Source: an uncultured Eubacteriales bacterium (GTDB taxonomy: Bacteria; Bacillota; Clostridia; Christensenellales; Aristaeellaceae). From it: 64,000 bases of DNA. The stretch spans positions 124,001-188,000 of the forward strand of contig UQNN01000002.1 of assembly GCA_900542445.1 (NCBI GenBank), written 5' to 3'. Below the pieces are notes generated by a model. That model was not told where the DNA came from and ran no database searches. It worked only from the letters and a program-made list of their open reading frames with translations. Below, piece after piece: positions 1-8,779 of this stretch; position 1 is the first letter of the stretch, and every line of letters begins with the position of its first letter. The position numbers and the translations under genes were made by a program.

Positions 1-863
1 GGATGAAGGAAGCAGGCATCATCGCGATTTCCGATGACGGCCAGCCGGTAGCGAATTCAAACCTGTTCCGTCTGGCGATGCAGTATGCCGATCACTTCGG
101 CCTGTTCATCATGAGCCACAGCGAGGATAAGAACCTCGTCGGCGACGGCGTGATGAACGAGGGCTTTATCTCCACGAAGCTGGGGCTGCCGGGCATCACG
201 CGCGCGGCGGAAGAGGTGATGATTGCCCGCGACATTTTGGTTGCGGAGGCGGAGGGCAAGCGGATTCACCTGTGCCACGTCTCCACGCGAGGCGGCGTAC
301 AGCTGGTGCGCGAGGCGAAAGCGCGCGGTGTTCGCGTGACGGCGGAGACCACGCCGCACTACATCGGCGCGACGGACGAGTGGGTCATCGGCTACGACAG
401 TCGGTGCCGCGTGAATCCGCCGCTGCGCGAGGAAGCGGACAGGCTGGCCTGCATCGAGGGCCTGTGCGACGGCACGATTGACGTGATTGCGACCGACCAT
501 GCGCCGCACCACGAGGATGAGAAGCGCTGCGAGTTCCATCTGGCGGCAAGCGGCATCAGCGGGTTTGAGACGGCGTTCTGCATCAGCAACACCATGCTGG
601 TGAAATCCGGAAGAATGACGCTGTCCGATTTGATCGAGCGGATGAGCGTGCGCCCGGCGAAGCTGCTGGGCGTTCCGGGCGGCAGTCTTTCCATCGGCAG
701 CGCGGCGGACGTGGCGGTCTTCGACCCGGACAAAGAAGTGGTTGTGGACGCAAGCAAGTTCCTTTCCCGCGGCAAAAACACGCCGTTTGACGGCAAGCGC
801 TACTTTGGCGAAATCGCTTTGACGCTGGTCGGCGGCAGGACCGCCTATCAGGGAAACGATTGA
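1..863 (+). CDS. pyrC: Dihydroorotase (5' end outside window)
   Basis: Zinc amidohydrolase that closes N-carbamoyl-aspartate to dihydroorotate, third step of UMP synthesis, in the cytoplasm. The visible 286 residues are the C-terminal two thirds; class I enzymes have about 430, so roughly 140 residues lie upstream and the ATG at 3 is internal. Metal and substrate residues are visible as SHSE (about 38-41), LCHVS (90-94), TPHY (118-121) and ATDHAPHH (163-170). It is followed by pyrF, pyrK and pyrD in the same direction, which fixes the pathway. A hairpin-rich gap of 190 bases separates it from pyrF. Confidence 0.95.
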   Translation, partial: MKEAGIIAISDDGQPVANSNLFRLAMQYADHFGLFIMSHSEDKNLVGDGVMNEGFISTKLGLPGITRAAEEVMIARDILVAEAEGKRIHLCHVSTRGGVQLVREAKARGVRVTAETTPHYIGATDEWVIGYDSRCRVNPPLREEADRLACIEGLCDGTIDVIATDHAPHHEDEKRCEFHLAASGISGFETAFCISNTMLVKSGRMTLSDLIERMSVRPAKLLGVPGGSLSIGSAADVAVFDPDKEVVVDASKFLSRGKNTPFDGKRYFGEIALTLVGGRTAYQGND

Positions 864-872
864 GAAACGATT

Positions 873-953
873 GAGGCTCCGCCTCAAACTCCGGTCGGAA
901 CCTGAGGTTCCGACACCTCCCGCTTCATGAACCGCAATGCGGTTCATGGGAGG
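873..953 (-). repeat. Multi-hairpin repeat, type I, copy A1
   Basis: Read on the minus strand it has three hairpins in a row: hp2 at 926-948 (arms CATGAACCGC and GCGGTTCATG), a linker with GCGGGAGG, hp1 at 894-914 (arms GTCGGAACC and GGTTCCGAC, centre TCA), and hp3 at 873-885 (arms GAGGC and GCCTC). The same order occurs in the copies near 11.4, 12.8, 17.5, 48.9 and 52.1 kb with different but still paired stems. It sits between pyrC and pyrF. Confidence 0.75.
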
Positions 954-979
954 AAAGGGTAAGGCGGCGGCAGAACGCC

Positions 980-1040
980 GCGAAGCGAAGAAAGGGTGCA
1001 GGGAACGCGTTCCCTGCTGGGGTTTGGGGCAAAGCCCCAA
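980..1040 (+). repeat. Multi-hairpin repeat, type II, copy A2
   Basis: Conserved block GCGAAGCGAAGAAAGGGT (980-997), then a perfect hairpin at 999-1016 (CAGGGAAC paired with GTTCCCTG), then GGGG and the hairpin TTGGGGC-AAA-GCCCCAA at 1024-1040. The same order recurs at 55061-55121 and, inverted, at 53861-53920. It ends just before the pyrF ribosome site, so it lies in the pyr transcript. Confidence 0.75.
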
Positions 1041-1055
1041 GAAAGGGTTATAAAT

Positions 1056-1994
1056 ATGAATATCATGGAAAAACTCGCAAAGCGAATTTCTGAACTTAAA
1101 AATCCGACTGTCGCGGGCCTCGATACCCGCATTGAATATCTGCCGGAAAACTTTGTCAGGGAAGTTCTGCCAAACGGCATTCATTCCTTCGAGGATGCGG
1201 CGAAAGCTGTTTACGCCTACAACGTGCGCCTGATTGACGCGCTGTGCGACATTGTGCCGGCGGTCAAGGTGCAGGTGGCGTATTATGAGATGTATGGCCC
1301 GGCAGGCATGGAAGTCTACGAAAAGACGATCCGCTATGCGCATGAAAAGGGGCTTATCGTGATGGCGGACGTGAAGCGCAACGACATTGGCGCGACGGCC
1401 GCGTGTTACGCAAACGCTTATGTCGGCAAGACGGATATGCCGGATGGCGCGCAGGCCGCGTTCGGCGCGGACATCGCGACGATCAACCCGTATCTCGGTG
1501 TGGACGGCATCAAGCCCTTTACCGACGCCTGCCGCGACAACGGAACGGGCGTGTTCGTGCTGGTGAAGACGAGCAATCCGTCCTCCGGCCAGCTTCAGGA
1601 CATGCGTTTTGAAGACGGGCGCACGCTGTATCAGGCGGTGGCCGATCTGGTTGAGACATGGGGGGAGGAGACGCGCGGCGAGAGCGGGTATTCCGCCGTC
1701 GGCGCGGTCGTCGGCGCGACCTATCCCCAGCAGGGCATTGAACTGCGCGCGCGCATGCCGCATGCGTTCTTCCTCGTGCCGGGTTATGGCGCTCAGGGCG
1801 CGAAGGGAATGGACATCGCGGGCTGCTTCGACGCGAACGGCAACGGCGCGATTGTCAACGCCTCCCGGTCGATCCTCTGCGCGTGGAAAAAGCGCGAGGG
1901 CATGGCCTTCGACGCGGCGGCGCGCGAGGAAGCGCTGCGCATGAAGGAAGACCTTGCGAGCAGCCTCGCGGCCATCGGCAAGGCCATCCAGTGA
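1056..1994 (+). CDS. pyrF: Orotidine 5'-phosphate decarboxylase
   Basis: Decarboxylates OMP to UMP, the last step of pyrimidine nucleotide synthesis. The 312-residue length fits the long (subfamily 2) OMP decarboxylases rather than the short 230-residue type. The catalytic tetrad region reads ADVKRND at 104-110, with Lys107 as the catalytic lysine. Start chosen at ATG 1056, 9 bases after a GAAAGGG ribosome site; the frame is open further upstream but there it only reads the repeat. Twelve bases separate it from pyrK. Confidence 0.95.
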   Translation: MNIMEKLAKRISELKNPTVAGLDTRIEYLPENFVREVLPNGIHSFEDAAKAVYAYNVRLIDALCDIVPAVKVQVAYYEMYGPAGMEVYEKTIRYAHEKGLIVMADVKRNDIGATAACYANAYVGKTDMPDGAQAAFGADIATINPYLGVDGIKPFTDACRDNGTGVFVLVKTSNPSSGQLQDMRFEDGRTLYQAVADLVETWGEETRGESGYSAVGAVVGATYPQQGIELRARMPHAFFLVPGYGAQGAKGMDIAGCFDANGNGAIVNASRSILCAWKKREGMAFDAAAREEALRMKEDLASSLAAIGKAIQ

Positions 1995-2006
1995 GGAGGG
2001 ACGGAC

Positions 2007-2777
2007 ATGCAGGATACGACCGCGCGCGTGCTCAGCTGTGAGCCGCTGGCGCAGGAGCTGGTGCGTCTCATCCTTTCCGCGCCGGAAATTGCGGCACAGG
2101 CCAAGGCGGGGCAGTTCATCCACATGCTTGTGCCGGACAGCGGGCACGTGCTGCGCCGCCCCATCAGCCTGATGGCGGTGGACGCGGCGGCGGGCACGCT
2201 GACGCTGGCGATTCAGCCCAAGGGCGCGGGCACGCAGATGCTCTGCGCCTGCAAGCCGGGGGAGACGATCCGCGTGCTTGGCCCGCTGGGCACAGGCTTC
2301 GACGGCAGGGGCGCGGCGTGCGTTTACTTTGTCGGCGGCGGCGTGGGCGTCGCGCCGATTTGCTGCGCGATGGATGCGTTTGCGACGGCGGAGAGCCGCG
2401 CATTCTTCGGCTTCCGCACGGCGGCGCATGCCTACGGCATGACGCAGTCGCCCTGTGCGGTGACGGCGGTCAGCGACGACGGCTCTCTGGGCGAACGCGC
2501 GCTGGTGACCCGGCCGCTGGAAGCGGCGATTTTGGCGCGCAGGCCGGATCTCGTGATGGCGTGCGGGCCGACGCCGATGCTGGCGGCGGTGCAGGCGCTC
2601 TGCGAAAAATATGACGTGCCGTGCCAGCTCTCGCTGGAAGAGCGGATGGGCTGCGGCATCGGCGCCTGTCTGGGCTGCAATGTGAAGATCATGCAGCCGG
2701 ACGGCGGCTGGCACTATGCGCGCGTCTGTAAGGACGGCCCGGTGTTCGACGCGAAGGAGGTGTGTCTGCGTGGCTGA
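2007..2777 (+). CDS. pyrK: Dihydroorotate dehydrogenase B, electron-transfer subunit
   Basis: Iron-sulfur flavoprotein that takes electrons from PyrD and passes them to NAD+. The 256 residues contain a ferredoxin-reductase fold with an FAD site (RPISLM near 51-56), an NAD loop (VGGGVGVAP near 109-117) and four cysteines for a [2Fe-2S] cluster at 216, 221, 224 and 241 in the usual CGIGAC-LGC arrangement. Its stop overlaps the GTG start of pyrD by 8 bases, so the two subunits are probably translated together. Confidence 0.95.
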   Translation: MQDTTARVLSCEPLAQELVRLILSAPEIAAQAKAGQFIHMLVPDSGHVLRRPISLMAVDAAAGTLTLAIQPKGAGTQMLCACKPGETIRVLGPLGTGFDGRGAACVYFVGGGVGVAPICCAMDAFATAESRAFFGFRTAAHAYGMTQSPCAVTAVSDDGSLGERALVTRPLEAAILARRPDLVMACGPTPMLAAVQALCEKYDVPCQLSLEERMGCGIGACLGCNVKIMQPDGGWHYARVCKDGPVFDAKEVCLRG

Positions 2778-3684
2778 TCTTTCCCTCGACTTGTGCGGCG
2801 TGAAACTGAAAAACCCGATTATTGCGGCGAGCGGCACGTTCGGTTTTGGCCGCGAATACGACGAACTGTATGATATCGGCCAGCTGGGCGGCATTTCCGT
2901 CAAGGGATTGAGCCTGCTGCCGCGCACGGGCAACCCGCCTTCGCGCATTGCGGAAACGCCAAGCGGCATGCTCAACAGCGTCGGCCTGCAAAACCCCGGC
3001 GTGGAGAGCTTCATCGAGAATGACCTGCCGTGGCTGCTGACCAAAAACGTCGCCGTGATCGCCAACATCACGGGCACGAGCGTGGAACAGTATGTGCAGA
3101 TGGCCGAACGGTTGGCGGGCACGGGCGTGCATCTGCTGGAAATGAATATCTCCTGCCCAAATGTGCATGAGGGCGGCGTGGCCTTCGGCGTGAAGCCGGA
3201 GAGTGTGTACGCCATCACGAAGGCGGTGAAGGCGGCGGCCAAACAGCCGTTGATCGTCAAGCTGACCCCGAATGTATCCGACATCACGGAAAACGCGCTG
3301 GCTGCCGAAGAGGCGGGCGCGAACGCGATTTCCATGATCAACACGCTGACGGGCATTGCGGTGGACACGAACAAACGCAAAATGGTGCTGGCCAACAACA
3401 CGGGCGGCCTGTCCGGCCCGGCGGTGCGGCCGGTTGCGCTGCGCATGGTCTGGCAGAGCGCCAAAAAGGTGCATATCCCGATTATCGGCATGGGCGGCAT
3501 CGAAACCGGCGAGGACGCGGCGGCGTTCATGCTCTGCGGCGCGAAGGCCGTCATGGTCGGCACGGCGAATTTCACCGATCCGTTCGCCTGCCCGCGTATC
3601 ATTCGAGAACTGGACGCGTACTGTGACAGGCAGAATGTGAGAAGCGCGCAGGAACTGGTTGGGACGCTGGAAGAGAATGGATAA
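2770..3684 (+). CDS. pyrD: Dihydroorotate dehydrogenase B, catalytic subunit
   Basis: FMN TIM-barrel enzyme that oxidises dihydroorotate to orotate; class 1B, which works with PyrK. The 304 residues include NISCPN at 126-131 with Cys129 as the active-site base, as expected for class 1 enzymes, and the phosphate-binding end (GMGGIETGEDA). Start chosen at GTG 2770, which overlaps the end of pyrK and is followed directly by the conserved N-terminus; the frame also opens 54 bases earlier inside pyrK but that stretch is not family-like. Last gene of the visible pyr operon. Confidence 0.95.
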   Translation: MADLSLDLCGVKLKNPIIAASGTFGFGREYDELYDIGQLGGISVKGLSLLPRTGNPPSRIAETPSGMLNSVGLQNPGVESFIENDLPWLLTKNVAVIANITGTSVEQYVQMAERLAGTGVHLLEMNISCPNVHEGGVAFGVKPESVYAITKAVKAAAKQPLIVKLTPNVSDITENALAAEEAGANAISMINTLTGIAVDTNKRKMVLANNTGGLSGPAVRPVALRMVWQSAKKVHIPIIGMGGIETGEDAAAFMLCGAKAVMVGTANFTDPFACPRIIRELDAYCDRQNVRSAQELVGTLEENG

Positions 3685-3809
3685 CGAACTCTTCCAGTCT
3701 CGTTTTGAGCGATAGCTCCTTCTGTAAGATGGAGATTGATATGAGATCTATTGTTTGGCGACTGGTTCAGATGCGATCAAGCAGAATCATGAGCCCAAAA
3801 GGGTGAACT

Positions 3810-4691
3810 ATGGAATTTAAGCAACTGCAATATTTTTTGTCGGCAGCTGAATACCTGAATTTTACGGAAGCAGCACAAGCATGCTTTATCGTGCAGTCTG
3901 CGATGAGCCAGCAGATTTCTTCATTGGAAAAGGAACTTGGTGTGACGTTGTTTGTTCGGGAGAAACGCGTACTTCGTCTGACAGCGGAAGGGGAGACGCT
4001 GGTTTTGGAGGCGCGTAAGATTTTAAATCAGGTAAATAATTCAAGATTGCTTGTGCAGAGCATAGCAAAAGGATATCAGCATGTATTTCGCATTGGCTGT
4101 AACGGTGATCTGTGTCGGGAAAATTTGCCGAGAGCGTTGGAACGCTTTCGAGAAACATATCCATATGTCAAGGTTCTGGTGATGCATGGACAGCACACGG
4201 AGCTGATTACCCAGATGGAGAACGGACAGATTGACTGCATGATTTCTCTGTTTTGGCCGGAGTATAACTTAAAGAATTGGATGAGTTACCATATCTTGAA
4301 GGAGGAAGCTGTGCTTGCCATGCTGCCCGGCAATCATCCTCTTGCGAATCGAAAAGCAGTGTCGAAAGAGGATTTGGAGAAAGAACGGCTGATCTTGCTC
4401 AGTGGAAGTGATAAAACCGAGCGACTTGCAGCGTGGACGATCGAGGGCGTTGCCAAGCCGGTTTATGCCTATGTGAATTCACAGGAAAGTGTGGAAACAC
4501 TGGTTGCAGCGGGATATGGAATGTCCATGGCAGTGAAAAGCGCATGCAGGCCGCATCCCAATCTTGCATATGTACCGATGAAAGAGCCTCACATGGAGCG
4601 CATTTGTCTGCTATGGAATAAAAATCAGACCACTCAGGCGTGGATTGAGCGCTTTACATCGTTTTTAATGATGGAATCATCAGAAATGTGA
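3810..4691 (+). CDS. LysR-family transcriptional regulator
   Basis: DNA-binding regulator of 293 residues. The N-terminal 60 residues are a LysR winged helix (AAEYLNFTEAAQA, then SAMSQQISSLEKELG), followed by a two-lobed effector domain. The effector is unknown. It lies 118 bases upstream of the exported flavoprotein gene and in the same direction, with a separate promoter between them, so that gene is its most likely target. Codon use is visibly less GC-rich than the pyr genes before it, which may mean later acquisition. Confidence 0.9.
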   Translation: MEFKQLQYFLSAAEYLNFTEAAQACFIVQSAMSQQISSLEKELGVTLFVREKRVLRLTAEGETLVLEARKILNQVNNSRLLVQSIAKGYQHVFRIGCNGDLCRENLPRALERFRETYPYVKVLVMHGQHTELITQMENGQIDCMISLFWPEYNLKNWMSYHILKEEAVLAMLPGNHPLANRKAVSKEDLEKERLILLSGSDKTERLAAWTIEGVAKPVYAYVNSQESVETLVAAGYGMSMAVKSACRPHPNLAYVPMKEPHMERICLLWNKNQTTQAWIERFTSFLMMESSEM

Positions 4692-4693
4692 AT

Positions 4694-4722
4694 TTGCTAT
4701 TTTGTGAATGGATTGCTATAAT
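4694..4722 (+). promoter_or_regulatory. Sigma-A-type promoter before the flavoprotein gene
   Basis: TTGCTA (4694-4699), 17-base spacer, TATAAT (4717-4722) with an extended -10 TG. It starts 3 bases after the regulator's stop and is followed by an AAAGGAG ribosome site about 12 bases before the ATG at 4779. Confidence 0.7.
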
Positions 4723-4778
4723 TTCGCCAAACCCGATAAAAGAAAAAGATCGGGGGAGAAGAAAGGAGAGCAATCCTA

Positions 4779-7100
4779 ATGAAAAAATGGATGGCAATGG
4801 CGGCGGCGCTGGCTTTGGTTGGTGCGGCTGTGCCGCATGGATTTGCCGAGAACGTGTATACGCCGGGAACGTACGCGGCGCAGGCCAAGGGCTTTGGCGG
4901 CGTGGTCAGTGTGAGCGTGACCTTTGATGAGAAGGGCATGACGGATGTGCAGGTTGAGGCGCCAGATGAGACGAGCGGGATCGGCAGTGTGGCAGCAGAA
5001 AAACTGCCCGCAGCAATTCTTGACGCGCAGAGCGCACAGGTGGATACGGTATCGGGCGCAACCTTCACCAGCAAGGCTGTGATAAGCGCTGTGGAGGATT
5101 GCATTGCGCAGGCGAGCGGTCAGAACACGGAAGCGGTTGTAAAAATGGCGCCCGGCACCTATACCGGCAAGGGCTTGGGGTTCCGCATCAGCGAGCCGCT
5201 GACGGTTAATGTGACCGTAGATGAAGAAAAAATCACTGCGATTGAAGTTGATGAGGTCAACACCTCTGAAAAACCTGCGCTGCTTCAGACAGTTGTAGAT
5301 CGTATGATCCCGCGCATGATTGAGCATCAATCCATTGCGGTGGATGCTATCACGGGGGCGACCGCCTCCAGCAACGGCGTGCGTCAGGCGGTTGAAGATG
5401 CGCTCACGCAGGCGTTGACAGCGGGCGGCAGCGATGCTTCTGCGATTAAGGCTTTCCAGACGATTCCAGAGAAGAATAACGAGACCATTGAGTTGAATAC
5501 ACAGGTGCTTGTCGTCGGTATGGGCGGTTCCGGTACGGCGGCTGCGCTGAGTGCGGCGCAAAACGGTCTTTCCGTTTTGGCAATCGACAAGGCCGGCAAG
5601 TTTGGCGGTACTTCCGTACTTACCAGCGGCCCGATGGCGTTGAATGTGCCCAGCCAGGTTGAGGCTGAGATTGCCGACTGGACTGATCCTGTGACCAAAG
5701 AAAAACGAACCAAAGCCGCAGGCGAAAATCTGATTGATGCGGAAGCGCTCTATCAGGACTGGTTGAGCTACACCACTTACGAGGGCAAGCAGCAGGCGAA
5801 GGAAGAAATGGTTCGTCTGATGATCGATGAGAGCGGTTATACGGATGATTGGCTGACCCAGTTCGGTTTTTCCTTTGATACCGCATCTACATTTGCGGGC
5901 AACAGCTGGTGTGCATATACGCCGATTACCGGCAAGAAGGCGCTTACCGAGGGGTATTATACTGAGGCGTATAAGCGCTTCCAGGAACTTGGCGGCACCT
6001 ACCTGCTGGAAACCGAGGGTTATGATCTGATTCATGAAGACGGAAAAGTGACTGGCATTCTCGCACGCAGTACGGCGGATGGCACGGAATATGTTATCCA
6101 TGCGGATGCGGTGATTCTGGCGACTGGCGGCTTTGCGGGCAGCGCTGAGATGGAAGAAAAGTATTTTGAAAATACTTATTATCCGATCAAAGGCGCATGG
6201 AAGATGTTCGGCATGCAGCAGAATGATGGCAAGATGATTCAGGCAGCGTTGGATGACGGCGCAGGCACCTACAACATCAGCGTGCCCCCCATGGTACATG
6301 TCGGTGGCGTGGATGGCTTCCTGCCGGGATATCCGACCCACGAGATTGAAGGACAGATGGGCGTGGCGACTGGCCGTCCGGCAGTTTGGTCCGAAGGCGA
6401 TCTGCCGCTGAACATGGCGATCTCCTCCAATGTGCTGGCTGTCGGTAAAGACGCGAAGCGTTATACGAGCGAGACTGCGCTGTCCATGTTTAACCCGTGG
6501 ATTTCCGGCCCGCATTTCTATACGATTTATGGCAGCGATCAGGTTGCCAAGATTGCATCCGAAGGTTTTGATGAAGTGCCGTATGGCCCGTCTACCAGCT
6601 ACCTGGGCTATGGTACGAGCATTCCGGCGAACACCCCTATCGCCAATGCGGACGAAATTCTTGATGCGGCGATCGAGGCCGGGTATGTCTATAAGGCGGG
6701 ATCCATTGAGGAATTGGCTGAAAAGATGGGGCTTGACGGCACGGTGTTGGCCGAGACGGTTAAGAACTATAACAGCTATTGCGAGACGGGCGTGGATGAG
6801 GAATTCGGCAAGGATGCCAAGTACCTCGTGCCGGTGACCGGTGAGACATATTACGGAATTGTCGGATCTTCTTACTGCTATTCGACCTGTGGCGGTTTGG
6901 ATATCAATACGAAATTCCAAGTTCTCAAAGCGGATGGCGAAACGCCGATTGAAGGTTTGTACGCAGTTGGCACGGATTGCATGGGCGTTCTGTTCTCTGA
7001 GACGAAGGCTTATGTGACTTATGGCGGTGCAGCTCAGGGCTGGGCTTATACCTCCGGCCGTTTGGTTGGCGGTATTGTGGCCGAAGCGCTGAAAGAGTAA
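4779..7100 (+). CDS. Exported FAD-dependent reductase with two FMN-binding domains
   Basis: Flavoprotein of 773 residues related to fumarate/urocanate reductases of the flavocytochrome c group. Order: signal peptide (1-23, cleavage near GFAEN); FMN_bind domain 1 with SGATFTS at 92-98; FMN_bind domain 2 with TGATASS at 192-198; FAD-binding reductase from about 240 with GMGGSG at 247-252. In this family the Thr of [ST]GAT is where ApbE attaches FMN covalently, so both domains look competent. Likely role: reduction of an organic electron acceptor outside the membrane. The acceptor cannot be read from the sequence. No ApbE or membrane electron donor is in the window. The preceding LysR gene is the probable regulator. 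Confidence 0.88.
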   Translation: MKKWMAMAAALALVGAAVPHGFAENVYTPGTYAAQAKGFGGVVSVSVTFDEKGMTDVQVEAPDETSGIGSVAAEKLPAAILDAQSAQVDTVSGATFTSKAVISAVEDCIAQASGQNTEAVVKMAPGTYTGKGLGFRISEPLTVNVTVDEEKITAIEVDEVNTSEKPALLQTVVDRMIPRMIEHQSIAVDAITGATASSNGVRQAVEDALTQALTAGGSDASAIKAFQTIPEKNNETIELNTQVLVVGMGGSGTAAALSAAQNGLSVLAIDKAGKFGGTSVLTSGPMALNVPSQVEAEIADWTDPVTKEKRTKAAGENLIDAEALYQDWLSYTTYEGKQQAKEEMVRLMIDESGYTDDWLTQFGFSFDTASTFAGNSWCAYTPITGKKALTEGYYTEAYKRFQELGGTYLLETEGYDLIHEDGKVTGILARSTADGTEYVIHADAVILATGGFAGSAEMEEKYFENTYYPIKGAWKMFGMQQNDGKMIQAALDDGAGTYNISVPPMVHVGGVDGFLPGYPTHEIEGQMGVATGRPAVWSEGDLPLNMAISSNVLAVGKDAKRYTSETALSMFNPWISGPHFYTIYGSDQVAKIASEGFDEVPYGPSTSYLGYGTSIPANTPIANADEILDAAIEAGYVYKAGSIEELAEKMGLDGTVLAETVKNYNSYCETGVDEEFGKDAKYLVPVTGETYYGIVGSSYCYSTCGGLDINTKFQVLKADGETPIEGLYAVGTDCMGVLFSETKAYVTYGGAAQGWAYTSGRLVGGIVAEALKE

Positions 7101-7116
7101 AAGAGAATCATGATGG

Positions 7117-7149
7117 GGATGCGAACCTGAAAAGGTTCGCATCCTTTTT
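7117..7149 (+). terminator. Rho-independent terminator of the flavoprotein gene
   Basis: Perfect 12-base stem (GGATGCGAACCT and its complement) with a GAAA loop, followed by TTTTTG. Confidence 0.9.
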
Positions 7150-7271
7150 GCGCGCTACAATTTACATAGATGGAAAGGTTCGCATGGATGTCGAAGAGCA
7201 AAGCAGAATAAAAATGGGGTGGATATGAAGGAGTACGGGCGGATGTATCCACTCGATTTTTATAGAAACGC

Positions 7272-7303
7272 AAAAAGACAGCTCCCTCTGAGAGGAAGCT
7301 GTC
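7272..7303 (-). terminator. Rho-independent terminator of the uracil permease gene
   Basis: On the minus strand GACAGCTTCCTCT pairs with AGAGGGAGCTGTC around a one-base centre and is followed by TTTTTG. It lies 25 bases beyond the permease stop. Confidence 0.85.
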
Positions 7304-7327
7304 GAGCGAAACGAGATTGAAGATGTC

Positions 7328-8659
7328 TTACAGCATCTGACCGTGATCCTCAGTCGTTTTGCCGTATTCGTAGTTATTCTGGAAGTCGTAATCCTTGCCC
7401 GGCAGGATGGCGTTGACCACAATGCCGACGAGGGCGGCGACGGCCAGGCCGGAGAAGTTCAGCGTGAACTCGCCGACGTGGAAGGTGATTGCGCCCGCGG
7501 CGGAGAAGGTGATGCCCAGCGCCAGCGAGATAATCAGGGAGACGACGATGACGTTGCGGCTCTTGGAGAGGTCAACCTGATTTTCGACCAGATTGCGCAC
7601 GCCGATGGCGGAGATCATGCCGTACAGAATCAGGGAAACGCCGCCGATGGTGCCGGTCGGCATGGCGGAGACGAGCGCCGCGAACTTCGGGCAGAAGGAC
7701 GCGATGATCGCGTACACGGCGGCCAGACGGATGACGAGCGGATCATACACGCGGGTCAGCGCCAGAACGCCGGTATTCTCGCCGTAGGTGGTGTTGGCCG
7801 GCGCGCCGAACAGGGAAGCGATGGTCGTCGCCAGACCGTCGCCCAGCAGCGTGCGGTGCAGGCCCGGATCGGCGATGAAGTTTTCGCCGACGGTGGAGGA
7901 GATGGCGCAGATGTCGCCGATGTGCTCGATCATCGTCGCGAACGCGATGGGCATGATGGCGATGACGGCGGTCACGAGCAGATTCATGTCGCAATTGCCG
8001 ATCAGGGAGAAGACGGTGTTTTCCATCTTCACCGGCAGGCCGATCCACGCGGCGCTGGCCACGCCGGAGAAATCCACACGGCCGGTGATGGCGGCATAGA
8101 CATAGGAGACGAGCACGCCCAGCAGAATCGGGATGATGCGCAGCATGCCCTTGCCCCAGATGTTGAAGACGACCACCGTGATGATGGCGACAAGCGCGAT
8201 ATCCCAGCTGCCGGTGCAGTTATTGATGGCGGAGTTGGCCAGCGTCATGCCGATGCAGATGATGATCGGGCCGGTGACGACGGGCGGAAAGAAGCGCATG
8301 ACGCGGTTCGCGCCGAAGCCGCGCACCAGCGCCGACAGAATCAGATACAGCAGGCCGGAAGCGGCGACGCCCACGCAGGCATAGGGGAGAAGCGCGGTCT
8401 CGCCGTTCGGCGCGATGGCGGCATAACCGGCCAGATACGCGAACGAACTGCCCAGAAAAGCCGGAACCTTACCCTTCGTGAGGAAGTGGAAAAAGAGCGT
8501 GCCCAGACCGGCGAACAGCAGCGTCGCGGAGACGGACAGCCCCGTCAGCGCAGGCACGAGCACGGTTGCGCCAAACATGGCGAACATGTGCTGAAGACCC
8601 AGAACGAGCATTTTCGGCGTGCCCAGCGAGCGCGCGTCGCGGATACCTTGGTTCTGCAT
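7328..8659 (-). CDS. Uracil/xanthine permease (NCS2 family)
   Basis: Membrane transporter of 443 residues that couples nucleobase uptake to an ion gradient. It has the NCS2 pattern of many hydrophobic helices, with the N-terminal QHMFAMFGATVLVP and the conserved GxxGTxYGENxGVLALT-like stretch (TYGENTGVLALT). Uracil is favoured over xanthine because of the UraA-like N-terminus and the nearby pyr operon, but this is inference. ATG 8659 follows AAAGGAG. It has its own promoter, so it need not be expressed with the phosphoesterase gene upstream of it on the same strand. Confidence 0.9.
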   Translation of the reverse strand: MQNQGIRDARSLGTPKMLVLGLQHMFAMFGATVLVPALTGLSVSATLLFAGLGTLFFHFLTKGKVPAFLGSSFAYLAGYAAIAPNGETALLPYACVGVAASGLLYLILSALVRGFGANRVMRFFPPVVTGPIIICIGMTLANSAINNCTGSWDIALVAIITVVVFNIWGKGMLRIIPILLGVLVSYVYAAITGRVDFSGVASAAWIGLPVKMENTVFSLIGNCDMNLLVTAVIAIMPIAFATMIEHIGDICAISSTVGENFIADPGLHRTLLGDGLATTIASLFGAPANTTYGENTGVLALTRVYDPLVIRLAAVYAIIASFCPKFAALVSAMPTGTIGGVSLILYGMISAIGVRNLVENQVDLSKSRNVIVVSLIISLALGITFSAAGAITFHVGEFTLNFSGLAVAALVGIVVNAILPGKDYDFQNNYEYGKTTEDHGQML

Positions 8660-8721
8660 GGCGATATCTCCTTTGTAAATATGAAGTTTGCGCGCGACAG
8701 AACGCCGCGCATATCCTCCAT

Positions 8722-8750
8722 ATTATAGGAGCGGATTCGTAAAAAAGCAA
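8722..8750 (-). promoter_or_regulatory. Promoter of the uracil permease gene
   Basis: On the minus strand TTGCTT (8750-8745), 17-base spacer, TATAAT (8727-8722). The leader to the ATG is only about 55 bases, too short for a PyrR attenuator, and no such structure was seen. Confidence 0.75.
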
Positions 8751-8779
8751 GGAAATGACGAAATTTCAGGCGGGTCAAT

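Noticed and set aside
864..1055. PyrR attenuator or other pyrimidine riboswitch between pyrC and pyrF
   Set aside because: The hairpins here are the interspersed repeats found at unrelated loci too; no PyrR-binding loop or antiterminator arrangement was seen.
57..3602. Very long open frame antisense to the pyr genes
   Set aside because: A shadow of GC-rich coding DNA: the plus-strand genes in the same place have clear families, motifs and ribosome sites, while the antisense product is arginine/histidine-rich without any domain.
7343..8728. Plus-strand open frame of 461 codons opposite the uracil permease
   Set aside because: Aspartate/glycine-rich shadow product; the minus strand has the permease with promoter and terminator.
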